A stretch of 47,250 nt of DNA from Paludibacter sp. (GTDB lineage Bacteria > Bacteroidota > Bacteroidia > Bacteroidales > Paludibacteraceae), in NCBI GenBank assembly GCA_028691965.1, contig JAQUYE010000013.1:1-47250 (forward strand). The letters run 5' to 3'. A model generated the notes under the pieces. It had not been told where the DNA came from, ran no database searches, and saw nothing but the letters and a program-made list of their open reading frames with translations. The translations under genes and the position numbers were made by a program. Below, piece by piece: positions 9,871-18,287 of the stretch. Every line of letters starts with the position of its first letter. The first letter of the stretch is position 1.

Positions 9871-10818
9871 TTAAAGAGGATATTCATCAAAAGCATATAA
9901 AAGAGTCGACAGGTAACGCTCGCCGGTATCGGGCAGCAGCACAACAATATTCTTCCCTTTGTTTTCGGGACGCAAGGCAAGCTGAGTAGCAGCATAGGCA
10001 GCAGCACCACTTGAAATCCCTACAAGCATTCCTTCTTCACGGCTCAGCTGACGAGCAGTAAGGATAGCCTGATCGTTGGTTACCTGAAAAACTTCATCGA
10101 CTACTTCCGGATTAAAGTTTTTCGGAATAAATCCGGCACCAATTCCCTGAATCTTGTGCGGACCGGGATTTCCTCCCGAAAGAACAGGAGAATCAGTAGG
10201 TTCAACAGCTACTATCTGCACAGCAGGATTGTGTCCTTTCAAAGCAGCTCCTACTCCGCTAATAGTACCACCAGTACCCACACCACCGACAAAGATATCC
10301 ACTTTGCCATCGGTATCGTTCCATATTTCTTCTCCGGTAGTATCGCGATGTACGGCCACATTGGCAGGGTTCTCAAATTGCTGGGGGATAAAGGCAGCCT
10401 TACTTTCGGCAGCAATAGCCTGAGCACGGGCAATGGCACCTTTCATACCTTCAGCTCCGGGAGTCAATACAATGTTCGCACCTAATGCTTTCAACAGATT
10501 GCGACGTTCAACACTCATCGTTTCAGGCATAGTCAACGTAAGTTGATACCCCTTGATAGCCGCCACAAAGGCAAGACCTATTCCTGTATTACCACTGGTA
10601 GGTTCAACGATCTCCACTCCTTGTTTCAGGATACCTTTCGATTCAGCATCTTCAATCATCGACAAGGCGATACGTTCTTTCACACAACCAAGTGGATTAA
10701 ATGATTCCATCTTTACGAGAACAGTTGCTTCCAGCTTACGCTTCTGAGCATAATTAGATAGTTGAACTAAGGGAGTATTTCCTACAAGCTCGGTAAGGTT
10801 TTTTGCTATTCGTGCCAT
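9871..10818 (-). CDS. cysK: Cysteine synthase A (O-acetylserine sulfhydrylase)
   Basis: A 315-aa fold-type II PLP enzyme. The PLP lysine is in [11 protein letters not shown] near residue 46. The substrate loop is [13 protein letters not shown] near 91, and the phosphate-binding glycine loop is [12 protein letters not shown] near 177. It converts O-acetylserine and sulfide to cysteine. The Pro-Leu-Gly-Cys form of the lysine motif (instead of Pro-Gly-Gly-Ser) is a sequence variant worth noting but the key residues are kept. It is the first gene of the cysK-metY operon and has its own promoter at 10849-10879. Confidence 0.92.
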   Translation of the reverse strand: MARIAKNLTELVGNTPLVQLSNYAQKRKLEATVLVKMESFNPLGCVKERIALSMIEDAESKGILKQGVEIVEPTSGNTGIGLAFVAAIKGYQLTLTMPETMSVERRNLLKALGANIVLTPGAEGMKGAIARAQAIAAESKAAFIPQQFENPANVAVHRDTTGEEIWNDTDGKVDIFVGGVGTGGTISGVGAALKGHNPAVQIVAVEPTDSPVLSGGNPGPHKIQGIGAGFIPKNFNPEVVDEVFQVTNDQAILTARQLSREEGMLVGISSGAAAYAATQLALRPENKGKNIVVLLPDTGERYLSTLLYAFDEYPL

Positions 10819-10848
10819 ATTATAAATGTGAGTTAATGATTACTGATG

Positions 10849-10879
10849 CAAAAGTACAGCAGTTTTCATCAACTCACAA
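10849..10879 (-). promoter_or_regulatory. cysK-metY promoter
   Basis: On the minus strand TTG (10879-10877) is followed after 20 nt by TACTTTTG (10856-10849), the Bacteroidetes promoter pattern, about 30 nt before the cysK ATG. No riboswitch-like fold is seen in the short leader. Confidence 0.75.
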
Positions 10880-10929
10880 TAATATCAGAGAGGTATTTAT
10901 ATACCCTGTTTATGGTATTTATCAGCCTA

Positions 10930-13152
10930 TCAGAAGTTCAGGGTAATCGTTGCCAGCACGTTAGTACCTGCCTGAGGAAAATAACGCAAATCATTTTCAC
11001 GCTTGCCTGCCAGGTAATAGGAATACCAAACATAACCATTCGAGACGTAGCTTTCGTTGAACAGATTATTTACGACCATTTGCAGATCGATCGATTTCAT
11101 CTTTGGCAGTTTAAAGGAGTAAGCGGCCGACAAATTACTAAGGAAGTAAGCGGGTAACGAGCGTTCATCCGAACCGGTATTGTCGATAAATTGTTTCCCC
11201 ACATAATGCGACATAAGCGACAATTCAACTTCCCTTACTTTAACCGTAAACCGATTATTGGCCACCACCGATGGTGAATAGGCAATCGTTGTAGTACCAA
11301 TTTCGTTGCTTTGGGAATCAATCCAGTTCCAGTCGGCATCGTACACATCAACATCATGCTCTGTAAAATTATTAATTTTATTCTGACTCAGCGTCACACT
11401 TCCATCCCATTGAAACCAGGGTGTCGGTTTCCAGGCAAGCATCAGCTCTATACCCCTGCGATAACTATCCGGTATATTTGTGGTTAAGGCTTCACCAATC
11501 TCACTCATTTTACCGGTCAGAATTAACTGATTACGATACTTCATCCAATACAGGTTTGCACCTGCACTAAGGGTTGATGACTGATACCGGTAACCGATTT
11601 CGGTATCGTAGAGTGTTTCGTGAGTGGGACGTTCGTTCGGGCCGGCCTCAGTGTAGTTATTTCGATTCGGCTCACGGTTAGCAATTGAATAAGAGCCATA
11701 CAGGTCATGTCCTTTATTCATCCGGTAGGTAAGTCCCACCTTCGGATTAAAGAAATGGAAAGGATGAACCTGATCAACGCTACGCATTACCCCTTCATCT
11801 TCGTTGAACTTGTCGTCGGTACCTGCGAGCGCATGACGTATATAACGATATTGGGCATCTGCATTTACGTATAGTGACGGGAGTACTTCGGCTGTTATTT
11901 TGGCAAACACGTTGGCATCGTCTTTAATCCCGTTATTCCGGTACCAATCCTTACCGATATCGAGCCCCGAAGCATTCCGTGCCCATATCACTTTTCCAAA
12001 ATGATCACCTGAGTAACGATTGGCGGCACCACCCAGACTTGTACTCAGCCATGAACCGGTGTAATTAAGCGACCATGTTAAACCCACAAAATGATTATCA
12101 AGCCATTTCTGTCGTATCAGGTCCGTTTCTTCCAATGCAGTTCCATTAACCACGGGAGCTGTCAGTCCGTATTCAGCATACTCACGGTCTTGCTTGTATT
12201 CCTCATAAAACCCCTTACCACGTGTGTAGTGAGCTGCCACATTCAGATTTAACGACCGGCTAAGCGCTTGCATCCAGTGTAACTGATAATGATTCTGGGT
12301 ATAGTTATCTGTCTGGTTGTCGTAATATTGCATCATACCCTGATCATCAAAATACACTCCCAGCTCGTTGAAGGTTCTATTGGTAGCCATACTATCAGCA
12401 CTTACACCGTTCCAGGCCTGATAGGTCTTTTCATTACCTCCGAAGGTTATAAACTTCAGGGTTGATTTCTCACCATAATAACCACCGGTGAAGTACCATG
12501 ACTTCATATCCACCGATGCCCTGTCGATATAGCCATCAGAGCGAACATTCGACAATCGCATATCAAAGGCCCACTGATTATTAATTAACCCCGTACCTGC
12601 TTTGAGCATATTTTTGTTGGTATTAAACGAACCCAGGGTGGTTGACACTACAGCGTAAGGCTGATGCTGCAGTTGCTCAGTCTGCATATTAATGCTAGCC
12701 CCGAAAGCAGCTGCACCATTGGTCGACGTACCGACTCCCCGTTGTACCTGCACTGATGAAAGTGAGGAAGCAAAGTCGGGCATGTTAACAAAAAACACGG
12801 TGTGCGACTCTGCATCATTCAACGGGATTCCATTTACTGTGATATTTACCCGGTTTGCATCTGTACCACGAATTCGAAAACCGGTATAGCCAATGCCGGT
12901 ACCCGTTTCGGAAGTAGCAACAAAAGAAGGAGATAGCGCCAGCAGAAATGGAATATCCTGACCGGAATTACGCTTTTTTAATTCAGCAGCTGCAATAGTA
13001 GTATACGACACAGCCGACTTTTCATTCGCACGAATGGAAGTAACTGTTAGTTCTTCCAGTTCTACATGCATCGAATCGCGCTTTGAGTTGGTTTGTGCCG
13101 GCAAGACAGCACTTATGCCCGCAAGGAGCAATAAAAAACAATTTTTTCTCAT
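10930..13152 (-). CDS. TonB-dependent outer-membrane receptor, probably for thiamine
   Basis: A 740-aa protein from the ATG at 13152; the GTG one codon upstream is in frame but less likely. A signal peptide (MRKNCFLLLLAGISAVLPAQ) is followed by a TonB-box/plug domain (about residues 30-160, with SVQVQRGVGTSTNGAAAFG near 135), then a 22-stranded-type barrel ending in LATITLNF. No N-terminal carboxypeptidase-like SusC extension is present, so this is a small-cofactor type receptor. The TPP riboswitch directly upstream (13213-13298) predicts thiamine or a precursor as substrate; Bacteroidetes TonB receptors under TPP control have been proposed to import thiamine. It is monocistronic, because cysK has its own promoter. 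Confidence 0.9.
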   Translation of the reverse strand: MRKNCFLLLLAGISAVLPAQTNSKRDSMHVELEELTVTSIRANEKSAVSYTTIAAAELKKRNSGQDIPFLLALSPSFVATSETGTGIGYTGFRIRGTDANRVNITVNGIPLNDAESHTVFFVNMPDFASSLSSVQVQRGVGTSTNGAAAFGASINMQTEQLQHQPYAVVSTTLGSFNTNKNMLKAGTGLINNQWAFDMRLSNVRSDGYIDRASVDMKSWYFTGGYYGEKSTLKFITFGGNEKTYQAWNGVSADSMATNRTFNELGVYFDDQGMMQYYDNQTDNYTQNHYQLHWMQALSRSLNLNVAAHYTRGKGFYEEYKQDREYAEYGLTAPVVNGTALEETDLIRQKWLDNHFVGLTWSLNYTGSWLSTSLGGAANRYSGDHFGKVIWARNASGLDIGKDWYRNNGIKDDANVFAKITAEVLPSLYVNADAQYRYIRHALAGTDDKFNEDEGVMRSVDQVHPFHFFNPKVGLTYRMNKGHDLYGSYSIANREPNRNNYTEAGPNERPTHETLYDTEIGYRYQSSTLSAGANLYWMKYRNQLILTGKMSEIGEALTTNIPDSYRRGIELMLAWKPTPWFQWDGSVTLSQNKINNFTEHDVDVYDADWNWIDSQSNEIGTTTIAYSPSVVANNRFTVKVREVELSLMSHYVGKQFIDNTGSDERSLPAYFLSNLSAAYSFKLPKMKSIDLQMVVNNLFNESYVSNGYVWYSYYLAGKRENDLRYFPQAGTNVLATITLNF

Positions 13153-13212
13153 CACAAATTGATTAAAAATGAATTAATAATTTATTATGAGAGTCCAAAA
13201 AATATACGGAGA

Positions 13213-13298
13213 TTACTTCTTCCCTCGGCAGCATTACCTGTCCAGGTTCAAAGGGTATGATCTCAGCCCGTAATTATTAGGCACCCCCGATTTTCAGA
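13213..13298 (-). promoter_or_regulatory. TPP riboswitch (THI element)
   Basis: Read on the minus strand, the leader contains the conserved THI-box blocks in order: GGGGGTGCC, GGGCTGAGATCATACCC (CTGAGA at 13266-13261), GAACCTGGACAGG, then TAATGCTGCCGAGGGAAG. Order and spacing match the TPP aptamer. It lies 60 nt upstream of the receptor ATG at 13152. I see no intrinsic terminator between aptamer and gene, so control at translation is more likely. The outer boundaries are approximate, because the P1 stem is not obvious. Confidence 0.93.
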
Positions 13299-13336
13299 AC
13301 ATGAAGGAATGATATAAGTTGTTCGGAAAACCGCTG

Positions 13337-13366
13337 CAAAGGTAGGTATTATTTTTAAATGCACAA
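13337..13366 (-). promoter_or_regulatory. Promoter of the TPP-controlled receptor
   Basis: Minus strand: TTG (13366-13364), 19 nt, TACCTTTG (13344-13337). The predicted transcript start near 13330 lies about 30 nt before the aptamer, as expected for a riboswitch leader. Confidence 0.75.
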
Positions 13367-13406
13367 TTATGGTCATCATTTTAACACAATAACTGCTCCT
13401 TTAGAA

Positions 13407-13436
13407 TTGGAAATGTAAGTTATTTACTTATTTTTG
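13407..13436 (+). promoter_or_regulatory. Promoter of the exported unknown protein gene
   Basis: TTG at 13407-13409, 19 nt, TATTTTTG at 13429-13436, about 29 nt before the ATG at 13465. It is back to back with the receptor promoter on the other strand. Confidence 0.7.
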
Positions 13437-13464
13437 CGGAAAAATAGTAATACATATTAAAGTA

Positions 13465-14514
13465 ATGTTTCAGAAGTATTTCCTTTTACTAAGTTTCCTG
13501 TTACTGAACCTAACTCTCAATGCTCAGCTTACCGCACCGGCCGACACCTTAACCGGGGATACATTAGCAGCCAACTTTGAAGCCCCTGAGGACAGCAGTG
13601 AGACACATGAAATAACACTGTTTCTGATGCCTACCATGCTCCCGCTTGACTGGAGTAGTCCGTCAGCATTGTATAAAAGTATGTTACAAACTTACCTGAA
13701 AACAATCGGACTTAAAGACAACTATCTGCTCGGTCATCTGGCAGTGCGACTCAACACACCGCTTCTCGACAAACCCTTATTCACTGCACAGTCGTCGCTT
13801 AAATGGCAGGAACGCATTGATATGGTATTGAAACAACGCGTGGGATTCGGGATTTTAGGTGCTGCACTTCAAGGCAGGATTGAACCTTCGGAAGAAATAC
13901 AACACAAGTTGCAGGTTTACAAAAACAGGAATAAACTTAGCTACATCACCTACCGTGTGAATCGTACTGCAATGAAACGGATGCTTATGTTTTACGAACA
14001 GTATCAACAAAAAATTACAGATGACTATGCAGCGAGTGATTTCTATGGAGGTGCTTTCTGGCCCCGTTACCACAACGAAGGTGCAGGATGTTCTGCTTTT
14101 GGATTTGCATTGTTGGATGTTGCCGGAGTATTACCTGAAGAAGCCAGCGACTGGAAAGTGGAGGTAAAAATCCCCATGAATATTATCGGAGGAAAATTCA
14201 ACAAGGGCAAAAAAATCAGGAACAGGACCATTCGGCGGACTACCAGCTGGTATACAGGAAGCGGAGCTAAGAATGTAGATTATGCTGACTACTTTGTTTG
14301 GGATCCTTCTATCATGTACAATTGGGTACGCGATTTACATAGCCATCAGGATTCGGCAGTCTACCGATTAACTGAATACGACGGCATCCCCGGTCTGTAT
14401 AAAGATGTACGCGACATACAAGTAGACCTCAAAAGTCCTATTTTTATACAGCGCCCCGACTCAAACATCTTCATAAATCATTACTATCAACGATTAAATT
14501 TGCAAAAAAACTAA
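13465..14514 (+). CDS. Exported protein of unknown function
   Basis: A 349-aa protein I do not recognise. It starts with a signal peptide (MFQKYFLLLSFLLLNLTLNAQ, cleavage near 20-21), so it is periplasmic or outer-membrane associated. An acidic linker (EAPEDSSETHE) precedes a globular part. A notable stretch is FWPRYHNEGAGCSAFGFALLDVAG (about residues 194-217), with a lone Cys in a small-residue context and a nearby His, which could be the active site of a papain-like (NlpC/DUF4105-type) hydrolase; this is a guess from local pattern only. It is a single gene with its own promoter, between the thiamine receptor and the leucine operon, and neither neighbour explains it. Confidence 0.75.
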   Translation: MFQKYFLLLSFLLLNLTLNAQLTAPADTLTGDTLAANFEAPEDSSETHEITLFLMPTMLPLDWSSPSALYKSMLQTYLKTIGLKDNYLLGHLAVRLNTPLLDKPLFTAQSSLKWQERIDMVLKQRVGFGILGAALQGRIEPSEEIQHKLQVYKNRNKLSYITYRVNRTAMKRMLMFYEQYQQKITDDYAASDFYGGAFWPRYHNEGAGCSAFGFALLDVAGVLPEEASDWKVEVKIPMNIIGGKFNKGKKIRNRTIRRTTSWYTGSGAKNVDYADYFVWDPSIMYNWVRDLHSHQDSAVYRLTEYDGIPGLYKDVRDIQVDLKSPIFIQRPDSNIFINHYYQRLNLQKN

Positions 14515-14532
14515 TAATTTCATACTTAACTC

Positions 14533-14562
14533 TTGTTTTTATTGAAATTTGATGTATCTTTG
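14533..14562 (+). promoter_or_regulatory. Leucine operon promoter
   Basis: TTG at 14533-14535, 19 nt, TATCTTTG at 14555-14562. The inferred start near 14568 gives a leader of about 170 nt that includes the leader peptide and attenuator. Confidence 0.8.
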
Positions 14563-14584
14563 CCGCATATTATTATAAAGTGTA

Positions 14585-14647
14585 ATGCAACCAGTATTTA
14601 TACATACTCTACTCCTCGGTATTCTAATTCTTTTACATAGAAAGTAA
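14585..14647 (+). CDS. Leucine operon leader peptide
   Basis: A 20-codon ORF beginning about 17 nt after the inferred transcript start. Its core HTLLLGILILL contains six Leu codons using four different triplets (CTA, CTC, TTA, CTT), plus three Ile and one Val. Such density of the operon's end products is the hallmark of a leader peptide for ribosome-mediated attenuation. The stop codon overlaps the 5' arm of the antiterminator (14647-14654), so a ribosome that finishes the peptide would cover that arm, while one stalled at the Leu run would leave it free. Confidence 0.85.
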   Translation: MQPVFIHTLLLGILILLHRK

Positions 14648-14720
14648 GAGTGAGTTCGGTATGCATATAAGTTATTAGATATTCAAAACCTTTCTCACTC
14701 TAAGTGGGGAAGGTTTTTTT
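14647..14720 (+). terminator. Leucine operon attenuator (antiterminator / terminator)
   Basis: The terminator is a 14-bp stem, AAAACCTTTCTCAC (14685-14698) with GTGGGGAAGGTTTT (14704-14717), loop TCTAA, with the T-run reaching 14720. The competing antiterminator pairs AGAGTGAG (14647-14654) with CTCACTCT (14694-14701), which removes the upper half of the terminator 5' arm. leuA begins 20 nt after the T-run. The geometry fits classical attenuation: charged leucyl-tRNA leads to termination, starvation to read-through. Confidence 0.87.
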
Positions 14721-14740
14721 CTTTAAAAAACACAAGGATT

Positions 14741-16234
14741 ATGGACAGACTTTTTATTTTTGACACAACATTACGCGACGGCGAACAAGTCCCGGGTTGT
14801 CAGCTCAACACCGTTGAAAAGATTCAAGTGGCAAAAGCACTGGAGCAACTTGGCGTCGATGTGATTGAAGCCGGATTCCCGATTTCAAGTCCGGGCGACT
14901 TTAACTCTGTAGTAGAGATTTCGAAGGCTGTTACCTGGCCTACAATCTGCGCACTTACAAGGGGAGTTCAGAAAGATATTGAAGTAGCTGCCCAGGCACT
15001 ACAGTTTGCCAAGCACAAACGTATTCATACAGGTATAGGCACATCCGATTATCACATTAAATATAAGTTCAACTCCAACCAGGAAGAAATTCTTGAACGG
15101 GCTGTAGCTGCTGTTAAGTATGCCAAATCGTTTGTGGAGGATGTTGAGTTTTATTGTGAAGATGCAGGCCGCACCGACAATATTTACCTGGCACGTGTTG
15201 TGGAAGCTGTTATAAAAGCCGGAGCCACTGTAGTAAATATCCCTGACACTACCGGATATTGCTTACCGCATGTATATGGTGAAAAGATTAAATTCCTGAT
15301 GGAAAATGTAAAGGGGGTACACAACGCCATTCTATCCACTCATTGCCATAATGATTTGGGGATGGCAACTGCCAACACTATGGCCGGTGTTCTCAATGGA
15401 GCCCGTCAGGTGGAAGTTACCATCAACGGTATCGGCGAACGTGCCGGCAACACCTCACTCGAGGAAGTTGCCATGATACTGAAGTGCCATAAAGACCTTC
15501 AGATTGACACTCAAATCAATACCCATAGGATTTACAGTACCAGTCGCTTGGTTTCCAACCTGATGAACATGCCGGTTCAACCTAACAAAGCAATTGTAGG
15601 TCGTAATGCATTTGCACATTCATCGGGCATCCACCAGGATGGAGTACTGAAGAATCGCGAAAGCTATGAGATAATGGACCCAACCGATGTGGGTATCGAC
15701 AAGAACTCAATTGTGTTGACTGCCCGTAGTGGGCGTGCCGCATTAAAACACCGGATGAGCGTGTTAGGTGTTGACATCGATGGAACAAAGCTGGATGCTA
15801 TCTATGAGGAGTTCCTGAAACTGGCTGATCGCAAAAAAGATATAAATGATGACGATGTATTAATGCTGGCAGGAAAGGAACGGGCTTCCCACGAACGCAT
15901 CAAGCTCGAATACCTTCAGGTAACATCCGGAGTAGGTTTACGCCCGGTAGCCAGTCTGGGTATTCAGATAGCCGGAGAGCAGTTTGAAGCTGCAGCATCC
16001 GGTAATGGTCCGGTAGATGCTGCCATCAATGCACTTAAAAAGATTATCAACCGTAAAATGACTCTTCAGGAATTCACCATTCAGGCTATCAACCGTGGAA
16101 GTGATGATATGGGAAAGGTTCACATGCAGGTTGAACACCAGGGAATTGTATACTATGGATTTGGTGCCAATACTGATATTATAGCAGCTTCGGTTGAAGC
16201 ATATATCAATGCAATCAACCAATTCATTAAATAA
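14741..16234 (+). CDS. leuA: 2-isopropylmalate synthase
   Basis: A 497-aa enzyme condensing acetyl-CoA with 2-ketoisovalerate, first step of leucine synthesis. The TIM-barrel domain opens with [13 protein letters not shown] (residues 7-19), holds the metal site [12 protein letters not shown] near 205, and the GIHQDG motif near 295. The C-terminal part (about 370-497) is the LeuA allosteric domain that binds leucine, with [27 protein letters not shown]. An AAGGA ribosome-binding sequence precedes the ATG. It is the first structural gene of leuACD-synthase-leuB and is controlled by the upstream attenuator. Confidence 0.93.
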   Translation: MDRLFIFDTTLRDGEQVPGCQLNTVEKIQVAKALEQLGVDVIEAGFPISSPGDFNSVVEISKAVTWPTICALTRGVQKDIEVAAQALQFAKHKRIHTGIGTSDYHIKYKFNSNQEEILERAVAAVKYAKSFVEDVEFYCEDAGRTDNIYLARVVEAVIKAGATVVNIPDTTGYCLPHVYGEKIKFLMENVKGVHNAILSTHCHNDLGMATANTMAGVLNGARQVEVTINGIGERAGNTSLEEVAMILKCHKDLQIDTQINTHRIYSTSRLVSNLMNMPVQPNKAIVGRNAFAHSSGIHQDGVLKNRESYEIMDPTDVGIDKNSIVLTARSGRAALKHRMSVLGVDIDGTKLDAIYEEFLKLADRKKDINDDDVLMLAGKERASHERIKLEYLQVTSGVGLRPVASLGIQIAGEQFEAAASGNGPVDAAINALKKIINRKMTLQEFTIQAINRGSDDMGKVHMQVEHQGIVYYGFGANTDIIAASVEAYINAINQFIK

Positions 16235-16267
16235 TTGTTTAAGTAAAGAAGTAAAACCAACAAACAT

Positions 16268-17662
16268 ATGAGTAAAACGCTTTTTGACAAAATCTGGGAT
16301 GCCCATGCAGTATCCTCAGTAGAAAACGGACCCACCCAATTGTATATCGATCGTCACTTCTGTCACGAAGTGACCAGTCCGCAAGCATTCAACGGTCTGC
16401 GTGCCCGTGGCCTGAAGGTGTTTCGTCCGGAACTTACAACGATGACGGCCGACCATAACACACCTACCATCGACCAGGATCAGCCTGTTAAAGACCCGAT
16501 ATCACGTAACCAGCTGGATCAGTTTGCTAAGAATGCAGCTGAATTCAATATGCCTATTTTCTATCCCCTGGGACATGCAAAGAATGGGGTTGTACATATT
16601 ATCGGTCCTGAAAACGGGTTTACACAACCGGGTATGACCATCGTTTGTGGCGACAGCCATACATCTACCCACGGTGCATTCGGAACCATTGCGTTTGGAA
16701 TCGGAACTTCGGAGGTGGAGATGGTGTTAGCTACACAGTGTATCCTTCAAACACGTCCTAAAACCATGCGCATTACCTACAACGGAAAACTCGGTAAGGG
16801 AGTCATGGCCAAGGATCTTGCACTCTTTACAATTGCGCAGCTGACAACCGGAGGAGCAACCGGCTACTTTGTGGAATATGCAGGCGAAGCCATTCGCTCA
16901 ATGAGCATGGAAGAGCGCATGACAGTTTGTAATCTTTCTATTGAAATGGGTGCCCGCGGAGGTATGATAGCCCCCGATGAAACCACCTTCAGTTATGTAA
17001 AAGGACGCGAGTTTGCTCCTAAAGGAGAAGAATGGGATCGCAAACTGGCACATTGGAAAACACTTGTATCCGATGAGGGGGCTGTGTTCGACAAGGAACT
17101 TGTCTTTGATGCAGCCGACATACAGCCTATGATTACCTACGGCACCAATCCCGGCATGGGAATGGGAATCCGGGAGTCTATTCCGACCATGGACCAGGTG
17201 GATGAAGCGGGAAGGATATCCTTCAGGAAATCACTCGACTATATGGGTTTCACAGCCGGAGAACAATTACTGGGCAAATCAATCGACTATGTTTTTCTGG
17301 GAAGTTGTACAAACGGTCGCATCGAAGACTTCCGTATATTTGCCAACTATATTAAAGGAAAGAAAAAAGCCGACAATGTAACAGCCTGGTTAGTTCCCGG
17401 TAGCTGGGGAGTTGAAAAGCAAATACGTGAAGAAGGTTTACTCGACATTCTTACTGAAGCCGGCTTCAAGCTTCGTCAACCCGGCTGCTCTGCCTGCCTG
17501 GCAATGAACGATGACAAGGTTCCTGCCGGAAAGTATGCCGTATCGACCTCGAACCGTAACTTTGAAGGACGTCAGGGACCCGGAGCCCGTACAATCCTGG
17601 CCGGACCACTGGTTGCCGCAGCAGCAGCTGTTACCGGACGCATTACCGATCCCCGCGAGTAG
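16268..17662 (+). CDS. leuC: 3-isopropylmalate dehydratase large subunit
   Basis: A 464-aa aconitase-family subunit. The 4Fe-4S ligands are in [13 protein letters not shown] near 347 and in [11 protein letters not shown] near 407 (C-x2-C). The substrate region [13 protein letters not shown] is near 130. With LeuD it isomerises 2- to 3-isopropylmalate. Length is normal for the bacterial LeuC. It starts 33 bp after leuA and leads into leuD after 31 bp, so it is within the operon. Confidence 0.94.
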   Translation: MSKTLFDKIWDAHAVSSVENGPTQLYIDRHFCHEVTSPQAFNGLRARGLKVFRPELTTMTADHNTPTIDQDQPVKDPISRNQLDQFAKNAAEFNMPIFYPLGHAKNGVVHIIGPENGFTQPGMTIVCGDSHTSTHGAFGTIAFGIGTSEVEMVLATQCILQTRPKTMRITYNGKLGKGVMAKDLALFTIAQLTTGGATGYFVEYAGEAIRSMSMEERMTVCNLSIEMGARGGMIAPDETTFSYVKGREFAPKGEEWDRKLAHWKTLVSDEGAVFDKELVFDAADIQPMITYGTNPGMGMGIRESIPTMDQVDEAGRISFRKSLDYMGFTAGEQLLGKSIDYVFLGSCTNGRIEDFRIFANYIKGKKKADNVTAWLVPGSWGVEKQIREEGLLDILTEAGFKLRQPGCSACLAMNDDKVPAGKYAVSTSNRNFEGRQGPGARTILAGPLVAAAAAVTGRITDPRE

Positions 17663-17693
17663 TATTCACCTTACAAACGAACACGATTACGTT

Positions 17694-18284
17694 ATGAACA
17701 AATTTGAAAAACTAACTTCAACGGTTGTCCCACTTCCTATTGAAAATGTGGATACCGACCAGATTATACCTGCCCGTTTCCTTAAAGCCACCAACAAAGA
17801 TGGATTTGGCGACAACCTCTTTGCCGACTGGCGCTATGAGAAAGACGGAACTCCGAAAAAAGACTTTGTACTTAATAACCCCACCTATTCAGGTAGCATT
17901 CTGGTAGGAGGGAAAAATTTTGGCTCCGGCTCCAGTCGCGAACATGCTGCATGGGCTATCGACGGCTACGGTTTTAAAGTTGTGGTGTCGAGCTTCTTTG
18001 CCGATATATTTCAAAATAACGCTCTCAACAATGGGGTATTACCAGTTGTTGTTAGTCCTGAGTTTCTGGCTGAAATATTTGCAGCAGTAACTACTGATCC
18101 GTCTACAACACTGACTGTCGATTTGGACAGCCAAACTATTACCAATAACGCCACCGGCAAAAGCGAGTCGTTTTCCATCAACCCTTACAAAAAGGAATGC
18201 CTGTTGAAAGGGATGGACGATATCGATTATCTGCTAAGCAAAAAAGAACAGGTTTTACAGTACGAAGCCAAACGTACTATTTAA
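17694..18284 (+). CDS. leuD: 3-isopropylmalate dehydratase small subunit
   Basis: A 196-aa swivel-domain subunit. The frame is open further upstream, inside leuC, but the ATG at 17694 gives the conserved LeuD N-terminus ([31 protein letters not shown]) and normal length. The motif [17 protein letters not shown] near residue 74 is diagnostic. It completes the isopropylmalate isomerase with LeuC. The next gene begins 3 bp after its stop. Confidence 0.94.
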   Translation: MNKFEKLTSTVVPLPIENVDTDQIIPARFLKATNKDGFGDNLFADWRYEKDGTPKKDFVLNNPTYSGSILVGGKNFGSGSSREHAAWAIDGYGFKVVVSSFFADIFQNNALNNGVLPVVVSPEFLAEIFAAVTTDPSTTLTVDLDSQTITNNATGKSESFSINPYKKECLLKGMDDIDYLLSKKEQVLQYEAKRTI

Positions 18285-18287
18285 TTC

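Noticed and set aside
17511-17693. Upstream extension of leuD into leuC
   Set aside because: It overlaps the leuC C-terminus in another frame; the conserved LeuD N-terminus starts at 17694.
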